From Bradyrhizobium sp. OK095 (lineage in GTDB: Bacteria; Pseudomonadota; Alphaproteobacteria; Rhizobiales; Xanthobacteraceae): a stretch of DNA of 64,000 nt. The stretch covers positions 248,001 to 312,000 of the forward strand of contig NZ_FOBX01000007.1 of the NCBI RefSeq assembly GCF_900109945.1. The letters are read 5' to 3'. A program made the translations under genes and the position numbers. Below, piece after piece: positions 39,153 through 48,800 of the stretch (within the stretch, counting starts at the first letter, position 1; every line of letters starts with the position of its first letter). The notes beneath the pieces are model-generated. The model was not told where the DNA came from. It worked only from the letters and a program-made list of their open reading frames with translations, and made no database searches.

Positions 39153-39869
39153 TCAGCCGGCGACGATGGTTCCGTGGCCGACGCCACGCAGTACAGCGCC
39201 GATCGAGCCCGGCTCCGCGATCGAGAACACGATGATAGGCAGCGACGTCTCGCGGGCAAGCGCGAAGGCGGTCGCATCCATCACCTTGTAGCCGCCCTCG
39301 ATCGCCTGCGAATGCGTCAGGCGGTCGAATCGCGTGGCGGTCGGATCCTTCTTCGGGTCGGCCGAGTAGACGCCGTCGACATTGGTGGCCTTCAGCACCA
39401 CCTGGGCACCGATCTCGGCCGCACGCAGTACCGCGGTGGTGTCGGTGGTGAAGAACGGATTGCCGGTTCCGCCGCCGAGCAACAAGATCCGGCCCTCGGC
39501 GAGGTATTTGTGCGCCGCAGTGCGGGTGAACAGCTCGGAAATCTCTGGCATGACGAAGGCCGACAACGCCCTCGCCGGCGCGCCCTTACGCTCGATCGTC
39601 GCCTCCAGCGCGAGGCAGTTCATCATGGTGGCAAGCATGCCCATGGTGTCGCCGGTCGTGCGCGACACGCCGCGCGAGGAGACCTCGACACCGCGAAAGA
39701 TGTTGCCGCCGCCGATCACGACCGCAACCTCGCATCCGAGCTGACGGGCGGCGATCAAATCGTCCGCAACCCGGTCCATGGTCGGCTGATCGATGCCGAA
39801 ACCCTGCTGTCCCGCGAGATACTCGCCGGACAGCTTGATCACGACGCGACGATAGACCGGATCAGTCAT
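39153..39869 (-). CDS. pyrH: Uridylate kinase
   Basis: A 238-residue bacterial UMP kinase of the amino-acid-kinase fold. The first motif is RVVIKLSGEYLAGQQGFGID; others are VVIGGGNIFRG, RILLLGGGTGNPFFTTDTTA and KATNVDGVYSADPKKDPTA. The ATG at 39869 is chosen because family similarity begins there; a longer frame upstream reads through non-coding sequence toward tsf. Confidence 0.96.
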   Translation of the reverse strand: MTDPVYRRVVIKLSGEYLAGQQGFGIDQPTMDRVADDLIAARQLGCEVAVVIGGGNIFRGVEVSSRGVSRTTGDTMGMLATMMNCLALEATIERKGAPARALSAFVMPEISELFTRTAAHKYLAEGRILLLGGGTGNPFFTTDTTAVLRAAEIGAQVVLKATNVDGVYSADPKKDPTATRFDRLTHSQAIEGGYKVMDATAFALARETSLPIIVFSIAEPGSIGAVLRGVGHGTIVAG

Positions 39870-39930
39870 GAGCACTTTTCCTCGTCCGGGCGCCGCTTCC
39901 GGCGGCGCGCCGGAAGGAACGTTCCAGCGC

Positions 39931-40854
39931 TTACTTCTTGCCGCTGGCCGCAGCGACCTCGGCCGCGAAGTCGCTTTCCTGCTTCTCAATTCCCTCACCG
40001 AGAGCATAGCGCACAAAGCCGGCGATCTTGATCGCGCCGCCGACCTTGCCTTCGGCTTCCTTCACCGCCTGCGCCACCGACTTGCCGGTGTCGTGGATGA
40101 AGGCCTGCTCGAGCAGGCAGACTTCCTTGTAGTAGGTCTTCAGACCGGACTCGACGATCTTCTCGATCACGTTCTCGGGCTTGCCCTGCTGGCGATATTT
40201 GTCGGCGAGCACGTCCTTCTCGCGCTTGACGACCGCCGGATCGAGGCCGGTCGGGTCGAGCGCGAGCGGATTGGTGGCCGCGATATGCATGGCGATCTGG
40301 CGACCGAGCGTTGCGAGCTCGTCGGCCTTGCCCGGCGATTCCAGCGCCACGATCACGCCCATCTTGCCGGCGCCGTCAATGACGGCACCATGGACGTAGT
40401 GCGACACCACGCCCTGGCTCACTTCGAGGGAAGCTGCGCGGCGCAGCGTCATGTTCTCGCCGATGGTGGCGATCGCGTCATTGATCGCGGTCTCGATCGT
40501 GACGTCGCCGACCTTGGCGGCCTTGATCTTCTCGACATCGGCGCCGACGTCGAAGGCGACCTGGGCGACCATCTTGACGAGGCCCTGGAACTGGCCGTTG
40601 CGCGCGACGAAGTCGGTCTCGGAGTTGACCTCGACTACGACACCCTTGGTGCCCTTGGTCAGCGCGCCGATCAGGCCTTCCGCGGCGACGCGGCCGGACT
40701 TCTTGGCGGCCTTCGACAGGCCCTTCTTGCGCAGCCAATCCTGCGCCGCTTCCATGTTGCCGTCGTTTTCGGTCAGCGCGGCCTTGCAGTCCATCATGCC
40801 AGCGCCGGTCGACTCGCGCAGCTCCTTGACCATCGCAGCTGTGATCGTTGCCAT
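39931..40854 (-). CDS. tsf: Elongation factor Ts
   Basis: A 307-residue nucleotide exchange factor for EF-Tu. The UBA-like N-terminus reads VKELRESTGAGMMDCKAALT and the EF-Tu contact motif is VEVNSETDFVARN; the C-terminal part VCLLEQAFIHD is also canonical. AAGGATT precedes the ATG. It follows rpsB after 135 bases containing a GC hairpin. Confidence 0.96.
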   Translation of the reverse strand: MATITAAMVKELRESTGAGMMDCKAALTENDGNMEAAQDWLRKKGLSKAAKKSGRVAAEGLIGALTKGTKGVVVEVNSETDFVARNGQFQGLVKMVAQVAFDVGADVEKIKAAKVGDVTIETAINDAIATIGENMTLRRAASLEVSQGVVSHYVHGAVIDGAGKMGVIVALESPGKADELATLGRQIAMHIAATNPLALDPTGLDPAVVKREKDVLADKYRQQGKPENVIEKIVESGLKTYYKEVCLLEQAFIHDTGKSVAQAVKEAEGKVGGAIKIAGFVRYALGEGIEKQESDFAAEVAAASGKK

Positions 40855-40951
40855 CGTTGAAAATCCTTTTTGCCTGCCGGTTCGCCGCGGCGCGGCCCGA
40901 TCGCCCCGCCGCGGTCCATCTCAGGAATTCGCGTCAACTGAATGAAATGGT

Positions 40952-40970
40952 GGCCGGAGTTGATCCGGCC
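40952..40970 (-). terminator. Hairpin between rpsB and tsf
   Basis: GGCCGGA at 40952-40958 and TCCGGCC at 40964-40970 form a 7-bp stem with a GTTGA loop, 20 bases past the rpsB stop. There is no T-tract on the minus strand, so it may be an attenuator or an mRNA-stabilising hairpin that sets the rpsB/tsf ratio rather than a full stop. Confidence 0.4.
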
Positions 40971-40989
40971 AACCCATCGCTCTTTTTGA

Positions 40990-41979
40990 CTATTCCGCTT
41001 CCGCGGTCAGCGCCTTGGCCTTGGCGACCCACGCATCGGCGCGGCTGGGGAGACCAACCTCTTCGCCGATCTTGTGCGCGGTGGCGTGATCGAGCTCGGC
41101 GAGCTGCCAGAAATGGAAAATACCGAGGTCGTTGAACTTCTTCTCGATCTCGCCCGACACGCCCGGGAGCTTCTTGAGGTCGTCGGAGGTGCCGCGCGGA
41201 CCGGCAAGGCCCTGGAAGCCGCTCGTGGCCGGCAGCTCTTCTGCGACCGGACGAACCGATGCGCCGACGTCGACGCCCGAATCGCCTTGAGCGCGCGAAA
41301 TGCCATCGATCGCAGCGCGCGCGATCAGGTCGCAATACAGCGCGATGGCGCGGCCGGCGTCGTCATTGCCCGGCACCACATAGGTGATGCCCTTCGGGTC
41401 CGAATTGGTGTCGACGATCGCGGCGACCGGGATGTTGAGCCGCTGGGCTTCCTGGATCGCGATGTCTTCCTTGTTGGTGTCGATCACGAAGATCAGGTCG
41501 GGCAGACCGCCCATGTCCTTGATGCCACCGAGCGAGCGGTCGAGCTTGTCGCGCTCGCGCTGAAGCGTCAGGCGCTCCTTCTTGGTGTAGGAGGAGGCAT
41601 CACCGCCGGCGAGCACGTCGTCGAGGTGACGCAGGCGCTTGATCGAGCCCGAGATCGTCTTCCAGTTGGTCAGCGTGCCGCCGAGCCAGCGCGAATTGAC
41701 GAAGTACTGCGCGCAGCGCTTGGCAGCGTCCGCGACGCCGTCCTGCGCCTGGCGCTTGGTGCCGACGAACAGGATGCGGCCGCCCTTGGCGACGGTGTCA
41801 CTGACCGCCTGCAAGGCCGTGTGCAGCAGCGGCACGGTCTGGGCGAGGTCGACGATGTGAATGTTGTTGCGGGCGCCGAAAATGAACGGTGCCATTTTCG
41901 GATTCCAGCGGTGAGACTGGTGGCCAAAGTGCACGCCGGCTTCGAGAAGCTGACGCATAGTGAAATCGGGTACTGCCAT
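40990..41979 (-). CDS. rpsB: 30S ribosomal protein S2 with C-terminal extension
   Basis: A 329-residue S2, about 85 residues longer than the E. coli protein. The core begins VPDFTMRQLLEAGVHFGHQS and includes RWLGGTLTNWKTI and LPDLIFVIDTNKEDIAIQEA. The extra C-terminal segment (about 255-329) contains LKKLPGVSGEIEKKFNDLG and WQLAELDHATAHKIGEE, a helix-hairpin-helix-like unit known from alphaproteobacterial S2 and L21 extensions. The ATG at 41979 has GGAG upstream; a much longer open frame upstream is non-coding. First gene of the large minus-strand cluster. Confidence 0.96.
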   Translation of the reverse strand: MAVPDFTMRQLLEAGVHFGHQSHRWNPKMAPFIFGARNNIHIVDLAQTVPLLHTALQAVSDTVAKGGRILFVGTKRQAQDGVADAAKRCAQYFVNSRWLGGTLTNWKTISGSIKRLRHLDDVLAGGDASSYTKKERLTLQRERDKLDRSLGGIKDMGGLPDLIFVIDTNKEDIAIQEAQRLNIPVAAIVDTNSDPKGITYVVPGNDDAGRAIALYCDLIARAAIDGISRAQGDSGVDVGASVRPVAEELPATSGFQGLAGPRGTSDDLKKLPGVSGEIEKKFNDLGIFHFWQLAELDHATAHKIGEEVGLPSRADAWVAKAKALTAEAE

Positions 41980-42187
41980 CGTTCTAATTCTCCGGTTGGT
42001 TCCTCCGGAAGCGTGTGAGCAAAACGGAGCGTTGTCGCCCCGGCTGCCACCGGACGGCCTTGTGAGCCATGCTTCCGTGTGAGATGGCGCGCTGTATAGC
42101 GCCATTTCGGCCAGAAGCAAGGAAATAAGGCCTTTCGGGGCTTTTACCGCCCGCGAAAGGCCCAATCCGGCATTTCCGCCCTGCCCG

Positions 42188-44521
42188 CTAGCACTTTGGC
42201 TGGTTGGGCGGGCATTTTTTTGGGGCCGCAGGGCGTGGTGGTGGCGCGGCCGGCCGCGGCGGCGGGGCTGCAGCCACCCGGGGCGGCGGTGGCGGCGCCG
42301 GACGGGCCACAGGCGGTGGCGCGGGCCGAGCAGCTGCGACCGGCGGCCGCGGTGGCGGCGCAGCCATCCGCGGCGGCGGCGGAGGCGTCGGCCTTGCAAC
42401 CGCCTGCGGACGCGGCGCTGCCGGCACCGGCTTTGCGGCCTGTACGGGCGGAGGTGCGGCCCGCTGATTCTGCGGCTTGATCGGTTCCCGCGCAGCGACC
42501 GGCGGCGGCGACGTCGTCGGTTTCACCGAGGTCACGGCCGGCTTGCCCGCCGGAGTGGTGGTGGGCGGGGTCACCGCCGGCTCATGCGCCAGTGATTTCG
42601 CATGCGGATCCGGGCCACCGACCGCCGGGGTCTGCGCCGCGGGCGGCTTGGAGCTCAGTGTGGTCGCGGCGTTGGCCGGCGCCGTCGCCGTGTTGGGATG
42701 GGCCTGCGGCAGGCCGTTGGCGGGCGCCGTGGCCGTGGGCGCCAGCCGATTCGGCGCAGCTCCGATTGGTGCGGCCGGCGTGTTCTGGGTCCCCGGAACC
42801 GGCAGCACGTGGCCAGCCGCCGGCGGTGCCGTCGGCGGCGCGACCGCGGTCGGCGTGGCGTTGACCGGCTTCACGAGCATCGCGGCCGGCTTTGCCGTCG
42901 GGTTGCTGACCAACGCCGCCTGGCTCGGCTTGAGCTGCTGGTTCGGATTGGCCTGGATCCCCTGAGCCTGCTGCTTCACGGCCGTCGGCACCTGCGTCAT
43001 CCCGGACGCGCGCCCGGGCCCGTTCGCTGCAATGGCTGCAGCCGCGGCGGCATTGCCGGCCGGCAACGGAGCCGGCGGCTGGTTGATCACAGTGTTGATG
43101 ACCGTGGTGTTGTGGATGTTCTGGTAGATGATGTTGTTCGGCGGCGGCGCGACATAGACCGGCGCCCTGACGAACACCGGGATCGGCACGAACACCGGCT
43201 GCGGCAGCACGAACAGCCCGACGACGGCGAGCGGCGGAGCCAGCACGATGAAGTCCGGCGGCGGCGGCGGCAGGTAATAGACCGGCGGCGGCGGTGGCGG
43301 CGCAAAGCCGAACACGGGATCACCGAACAGCAGCACCGGACGGTCGACATAGACCACCTCCTCCGGGGGCGGTGGCGGCACGTCATAGTCGATCATCGCA
43401 AAAGTCGGCGGCGGCTCGACCGGCGCGGTGAGGATGGCGAGACGGCGACGCGCATCGCCCGCATGCGGGCCACGCGAATAGCGGCGCAGATACGACCAGT
43501 ACGCTTCCGGCGTGTCGGTGCGGTAGGTCCGCCGCCAAGTGATCGCCTCGCGCCGCGCCGCGACGATCGCCATCACGCGCCTGGACATCGGATCATTCGG
43601 ATAGGCCCCGAGAAACTCCTCATAGGCCGGCAGCGTGTCGCGTTGGAGCGCGGCGGCATAGGCATCCTGCACGCCGAGATCCCGAATCGGCTTGCTCCTG
43701 ATAGCGGCGACCTGGTCCGGTGCCGTCTCCGGCGGCGCGTCGGGCCCGCGCTCGAAGAACGAGAATGGCGCCGAGATCTTCTGCTCGTTCCAGGGCACCT
43801 GCGCGCCCTTGCTGGCTTCGTTGACGCGCAGCCGGAGGCGGTCGAAGACCTCAGCCAGCGGCAGGCCGCCGGTGCGGATCATCTCGGCCAGCGACTGCGC
43901 ATAGATGCCGTACGGGCCGGGCTCGTCCGGTGCCACCGTGCCGGGCGCGGCATTGAACGCGATCAGCATGTTCGGATCGGGCTCGACCAGCGCCAACCCG
44001 CTCGCGATCGGCTGGCCGCCCTCGATGAAGGGCTGCGCGCGCGCGGCATCGAGCACGACGATGTTGGCCTTGAGCGGAATGGAGGCGAGCTGGCGCGCAT
44101 AGTCGCTGATGCGCAAGCCTTCGGTCGGAATGTCGGTGTCGCGCGCGATGTTGGAATCGACCGGGATGAAATAGTTCTCGCCGGCAAGCTGCACGCCATA
44201 GCCGGCCAGATAGATCATCGCGACGGTGCCCGGTCCAGAGGCCTGCGCCTTCTGGATGAAATCGCGAAGACTCTTGCGCAGCGTGTCGCCGTCGAGATCG
44301 CGCGCGCCGACCACGTCGAAGCCCGCCGCCTGCAGCGTCTGCGCGATCAGGCCGGCATCGTTGGCGGTGGTCGCCAGCGGCGATTTGGCATAGGCGCCGT
44401 TGCCGACCACGAGCGCGATGCGCTTTTCCTGCTGCTGCGCGCGCGCCGGATCTGGCGCGCCTGCGGCGAGGAACAGGATCGGCAGGAGAAAACAGAGGAA
44501 GGCCTTGTTGGTCCCACGCAT
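42188..44521 (-). CDS. Exported caspase-fold protein lacking the catalytic dyad
   Basis: A 777-residue protein with a signal peptide (NKAFLCFLLPILFLAAGAPD, cut near ARA-QQ), a caspase-like p20 domain at about residues 32-250, and a long low-complexity region rich in proline and alanine. The fold is clear from KRIALVVGNGAYAKSPLATT and GENYFIPVD. The active site is not: the catalytic histidine position (normally AGHG) is Tyr108 in YLAGYGVQLAG, and the cysteine position (normally LDACR) is Ala160 in VVLDAARAQPF. It is therefore most likely a non-enzymatic pseudocaspase acting as a binding or surface protein. The C-terminal 150 residues are PPPPR/APPPRP tracts ending KKCPPNQPKC. No partner gene adjacent. 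Confidence 0.85.
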   Translation of the reverse strand: MRGTNKAFLCFLLPILFLAAGAPDPARAQQQEKRIALVVGNGAYAKSPLATTANDAGLIAQTLQAAGFDVVGARDLDGDTLRKSLRDFIQKAQASGPGTVAMIYLAGYGVQLAGENYFIPVDSNIARDTDIPTEGLRISDYARQLASIPLKANIVVLDAARAQPFIEGGQPIASGLALVEPDPNMLIAFNAAPGTVAPDEPGPYGIYAQSLAEMIRTGGLPLAEVFDRLRLRVNEASKGAQVPWNEQKISAPFSFFERGPDAPPETAPDQVAAIRSKPIRDLGVQDAYAAALQRDTLPAYEEFLGAYPNDPMSRRVMAIVAARREAITWRRTYRTDTPEAYWSYLRRYSRGPHAGDARRRLAILTAPVEPPPTFAMIDYDVPPPPPEEVVYVDRPVLLFGDPVFGFAPPPPPPVYYLPPPPPDFIVLAPPLAVVGLFVLPQPVFVPIPVFVRAPVYVAPPPNNIIYQNIHNTTVINTVINQPPAPLPAGNAAAAAAIAANGPGRASGMTQVPTAVKQQAQGIQANPNQQLKPSQAALVSNPTAKPAAMLVKPVNATPTAVAPPTAPPAAGHVLPVPGTQNTPAAPIGAAPNRLAPTATAPANGLPQAHPNTATAPANAATTLSSKPPAAQTPAVGGPDPHAKSLAHEPAVTPPTTTPAGKPAVTSVKPTTSPPPVAAREPIKPQNQRAAPPPVQAAKPVPAAPRPQAVARPTPPPPPRMAAPPPRPPVAAARPAPPPVARPAPPPPPRVAAAPPPRPAAPPPRPAAPKKCPPNQPKC

Positions 44522-44703
44522 GGCTTGTGCCCGCTTTTGTTGTTGAGGTGCCACCGCGCATGAGACGCGCGGCCGGCTGAATGACACTTGAACGAAAAGC
44601 GCCGATTGAGGCGGCGGCATGGCGCCCCCGCCCCTGTCAAACCCCTGTGTCAGGCCTGCGTAAGCCTCGCGACCGCACTGCGGCGCGAGCCCCCTCGGGT
44701 CGT

Positions 44704-45474
44704 TCAGCCCTGCGCGATCAGATCGACCGTGCCCGTCGTGAGCCGATAGATGCCGCCGACGACCTTCAGCTTGCCCTGCTCCACGGCGGCATTGAGGATC
44801 GGCGCGGCCGTCTTCAGCTTGGCGATGTTGTCGATCACGTTCTGCCGGATCGCCTTGTTGAGGACGTCCCCGCCCTGCTGCATCGCAGCCTTGGCGGCGG
44901 GTGCGATCGCGTCAACCAGCGAGGGAATGTGGCCCGGCGGCGGCTTGTCGTCCTTGATCGCTTTCAGCGTCGCATCGACCGCGCCGCAGGCATCATGGCC
45001 GAGAACCAGGATCAGCGGTGCGCCCAACACCGCGACCGCGTATTCCATGCTGGCAATGGTCTCGGTGCCGGCGAAATTTCCGGCAACGCGGCAGACGAAG
45101 AGATCGCCGCGGCCGGTGTCGAAGGCGTATTCCGGCGCGATGCGCGAATCTGCGCAGCTCAGCACGGCGGCGAACGGATTCTGTCCGCCGGCCAGTGCCT
45201 CGCGCTCGTGCTTGAAATCATGCCGCCGTGATACGCCCGAGACGTAGCGCGCGTTGCCATCCATCAATCGTTTCAACGATGCGTCGGGCGACAGCACGTT
45301 CTGCGGCTTGGGCGGCTGCTTGGTTTCCTTTGCCAAGGCGCCGTTGGCGAAAACCCCGCCGGCGAAGGCCATGCCAAACGCAGCGGCGCCAAACAGCATC
45401 GCGGACCGCCGTGACGGCGCGATGTCTTGATGCAGAGATTCATGATGCAGAGATTCAGAGCACTTGTCGCACAT
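44704..45474 (-). CDS. Exported beta-carbonic anhydrase
   Basis: A 256-residue zinc enzyme interconverting carbon dioxide and bicarbonate. Zinc ligands and the Asp/Arg dyad are in VLSCADSRIAPEYAF and VLGHDACGAVDATL. A Tat-like signal (PSRRSAMLFGAAAFGMAFAG) begins about residue 20, so it acts in the periplasm. The N-terminal stretch MCDKCSESLHHESLHQD carries a short duplication caused by a 15-bp tandem repeat in the DNA. GGGGAAA precedes the ATG. Confidence 0.92.
   Translation of the reverse strand: MCDKCSESLHHESLHQDIAPSRRSAMLFGAAAFGMAFAGGVFANGALAKETKQPPKPQNVLSPDASLKRLMDGNARYVSGVSRRHDFKHEREALAGGQNPFAAVLSCADSRIAPEYAFDTGRGDLFVCRVAGNFAGTETIASMEYAVAVLGAPLILVLGHDACGAVDATLKAIKDDKPPPGHIPSLVDAIAPAAKAAMQQGGDVLNKAIRQNVIDNIAKLKTAAPILNAAVEQGKLKVVGGIYRLTTGTVDLIAQG
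45428..45457. repeat. 15-bp perfect tandem duplication in the carbonic anhydrase start region
   Basis: TGATGCAGAGATTCA occurs twice, at 45428-45442 and 45443-45457. In the protein it produces ESLHH-ESLHQ ahead of the twin-arginine motif. The unit length keeps the frame. Copy number may vary between strains. Confidence 0.85.
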
Positions 45475-45677
45475 GTGACGTTTCCCCAGGGACTATGGAC
45501 GAATGGAAGCGTCGCGATGATAGGTGCGCTGGTATGAAGAAACCACCAATGACGATTGATGCAACTGATGATTGCTGCAACGCGAACGATGCTGCAAAGC
45601 CGAAGCGGTCGTTCGCCTCGCGCGCGGCGACTGCATAGAGCTGCGCCCACCTGCATATATTCAAGATCGGCTGCTAG

Positions 45678-45752
45678 AGCATGATCCGAAAAAAGGGCAG
45701 CTATTCTGTCTCACGACAAACGCGCCAGGCGTTTGCGCGGAGATCATGCTCC
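45678..45752. repeat. Dispersed palindromic repeat between carbonic anhydrase and dnaE
   Basis: GAGCATGATC at 45678-45687 and GATCATGCTC at 45743-45752 form the outer arms; an inner hairpin AAACGC-GCCAG-GCGTTT lies at 45719-45735. The GAGCATGATCCGAAAA start is characteristic of a repeat found throughout Bradyrhizobium-type genomes (from memory). The rest of the gene-free stretch 45475-45800 shows nothing else I recognise. Confidence 0.7.
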
Positions 45753-45800
45753 AACAATGATCCCAAGCACGATGATGATTATTCCAGATATCATCACGGT

Positions 45801-48800
45801 TTAGATCTGCTGCACGTCCACCACGCCCGCGACCGCCTTGATGGCGCCGGCGATCTGCGGCGAGACCTTGAAGCGGCCGGGCAGCTTCATCTCCACCTCG
45901 GTCTCAAGATCGAGCATCATCACCAGCGAGACCTCGCCGTCGCCGTTGGAGCGCGGCGCAATCCCCGGGCTGCCGATCTTCGGCGCGGCACCGTTCGACG
46001 CGGCGGCGTCGGGACCGGCGAGGCGCTTGGCGATCGAGTCCAGCGACTTGGTATCGCGCACGAAGATGCGCAGGCCCTTCTGGGTCTTGGCGGCGGCGTC
46101 ATCGAGCGGCTCGGCATGCAGCACGCGGGCGCGGACATCCTCGCCCTGCAATTCTGCGCCGAGCTGGAGCAGCACGGCCGCACCCGGCTCCAGCACGTCG
46201 CGATATTGCGCGAGCCCTTCGGAAAACAGCACCGCCTCAAAGTGACCCGTGGGATCGGAAAGTCCCATGATGCCCATCTTGTTGCCGGTCTTGGTGCGCC
46301 GCTCCATGCGCGACACAACGGTGGCCGCGACCTTGCCGGCGGTGGCGCCGGTCTTCACCGCGCGCGAGAACTCGGCCCAGCTCTGCACGCGCAGGCGCTT
46401 CAGCACCGTCGCATAATCGTCGAGCGGATGTCCCGACAGGAAGAAGCCGATCGCATCATACTCGCGGCGCAGCCGCTCGGCCGGCAGCCACGGCTCGATC
46501 TGCGGCAGCATGATGGTCGGCGCATCCGCCGAGCTGCCGAACATGTCGTTCTGGCCAATGGTCTCGGCCTGATGCGCCCGCTGGCAGGCAGCCAAAATCG
46601 AGTCGGCACCGGCGAAGACGCGGGCGCGGTTCGGCTCCAACGTGTCGAAGGCGCCGGCGGCGGCAAGACTTTCGATGATGCGCTTGTTGACCGCGCGCGG
46701 ATTGACCCGCGCGGCGAAGTCGGCGAGCGAGGTGAACAGCCCCTTCTTCGTCCGCTCCTCGATGATCTGCTCGACGGCCTGAATGCCGACGCCCTTGAGC
46801 GCTGCGAGCGCGTAGTAGATCGTCTTGTCGCCGACCTCGAAGGTCGCACCGGAGCGGTTGATGTTGGGCGGCTCGAGCTTGATGCCGAGGCGCTGCGCCT
46901 CGGAGCGGAATTCGGAAAGCTTGTCCGTGTTGTTCAGATCGAGCGTCATCGACGCCGCGATGAACTCGACCGGATAATGCGCCTTCATGTAGGCGGTGTG
47001 GTAGGACACCAGCGCGTAGGCCGCCGCGTGGCTCTTGTTGAAGCCGTAATCGGCGAACTTCGCCAGCAGCTCGAAGATGGTATCGGCCTGCGCTTTCGGC
47101 ACGCCGTTCTTCACCGCGCCCGCGACGAAGATCTCGCGCTGCTTCTCCATCTCGGCGCGGATCTTCTTGCCCATGGCGCGGCGCAGCAGGTCGGCGTCGC
47201 CGAGCGAATAGCCGGACATCACCTGCGCGATCTGCATCACCTGTTCCTGGTAGATGATGACGCCGAAGGTTTCCTTCAGGATCGGCTCCAGCACGGGATG
47301 CAGATATTCCGGCTCCTCGTCGCCATGCTTGCGCAGGCAATAGGTCGGGATGTTCGCCATCGGACCCGGGCGATACAGCGCGACCAGCGCGATGATGTCC
47401 TCGAACCGGTCGGGGCGCATGTCGACCAGCGCGCGACGCATGCCCTGGCTTTCAACCTGGAACACGCCGACCACCTCGCCGCGCGCCAGCATCTGGTAGC
47501 TTTCGGCATCGTCGATCGGCAGCGTCGCCAGATCGACATGGATGTCGCGCGGCTTGAGCAGTTTGCAGGCGACGTCGAGCACCGTCAGCGTCTTCAGGCC
47601 GAGGAAGTCAAATTTGACGAGGCCCGCCGGCTCGACCCATTTCATGTTGAACTGGGTCACCGGCATGTCCGACTTCGGATCGCGGTACATCGGCACGAGT
47701 TCGCTCAAGGGGCGATCGCCGATCACGATGCCGGCCGCGTGCGTCGAGGCGTGGCGGGTCAGGCCTTCGAGGCGCTGCGCGATGTCGAAGGCACGCGCCA
47801 CCACCGGGTCTTCATCGCGAAACGCCTGCAGCTTCGGCTCGCTCTCGATCGCGGCAGCCAGCGTGACGGGCGCGGCCGGATTCTGCGGCACCAGTTTCGT
47901 CAGCTTGTCGACCTGCCCGTAAGGCATCTGCAGCACGCGGCCGACGTCGCGCAGCACTCCGCGCGCCTGCAGCGTACCGAAGGTGATGATCTGCGCGACC
48001 TGGTCGCGACCGTAGCGCTCCTGGACGTACTTGATCACCTCGCCGCGGCGGTCCTGGCAGAAATCGATGTCGAAGTCCGGCATCGAGACGCGTTCGGGAT
48101 TGAGGAAGCGCTCGAACAGCAGGCCGAACTTGATCGGATCGAGGTCAGTGATGGTCAGCGCCCACGCGACCAGCGAGCCTGCGCCGGAGCCGCGGCCCGG
48201 CCCGACCGGAATGCCTTGGCCCTTCGCCCATTTGATGAAGTCGGCCACGATCAGGAAGTAGCCCGCGTACTTCATGCGCATGATCACGTCGAGCTCGAAC
48301 GCCAGGCGCTTGCTATAATCTTCGTCCGTCATGCCCTGCGACAGGCCGTGCACGCGCAGGCGGTTGGCGAGCCCCTCCTCCGCCTGACGCTTCAGTTCGG
48401 CCGCCTCGACGGCGGCAGCATCGGAGCTTGCGGCGGCGCCGACCGTGAAGAACGGCAGGATCGGCTTGCGCGTCATCGGGCGGAACGAGCAGCGCTCGGC
48501 GATCTCCACCGTGGACGCCAGCGCCTCTGGAATGTCGGCGAACAGCACCGCCATTTCCGCACGCGTCTTGAAACGGTGATCGGGCGTAAGCTGCAAGCGA
48601 TCGGTCTCGGCGATCAGCCGGCCGCCGGCGATGCACAGCAGCGCATCATGCGCCTCGTAATCGTCGGTCGACGCGAAATACGGCTCGTTGGTCGCGACCA
48701 ACGGCAGGCCTTTGGCATAGGCGATGTCGATCAGGGCGCTCTCGACGCGCCGCTCCTTGTCGAGATTGTGACGCTGCAATTCGATATAGAGCCGGTCGCC

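Noticed and set aside
42085..42104. TGGCGC-N8-GCGCCA in the rpsB leader as an autoregulatory RNA element.
   Set aside because: The stem is only six pairs and I could not match it to a known S2-binding leader; it may be chance in GC-rich DNA.
40990..42399. A 469-codon extension of rpsB.
   Set aside because: The first 140 codons lie in the promoter region and the antisense of the pseudocaspase gene; S2 similarity and a ribosome binding site start at 41979.
42196..42480. GGCGGCGGC-type runs as a DNA repeat array or a glycine-rich protein on the plus strand.
   Set aside because: They are the codons of the proline/alanine tail of the minus-strand pseudocaspase gene; no unit of fixed length repeats.
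45475..45800. A small gene in the interval between carbonic anhydrase and dnaE.
   Set aside because: Open frames here are short, cross the palindromic repeat and lack ribosome binding sites.
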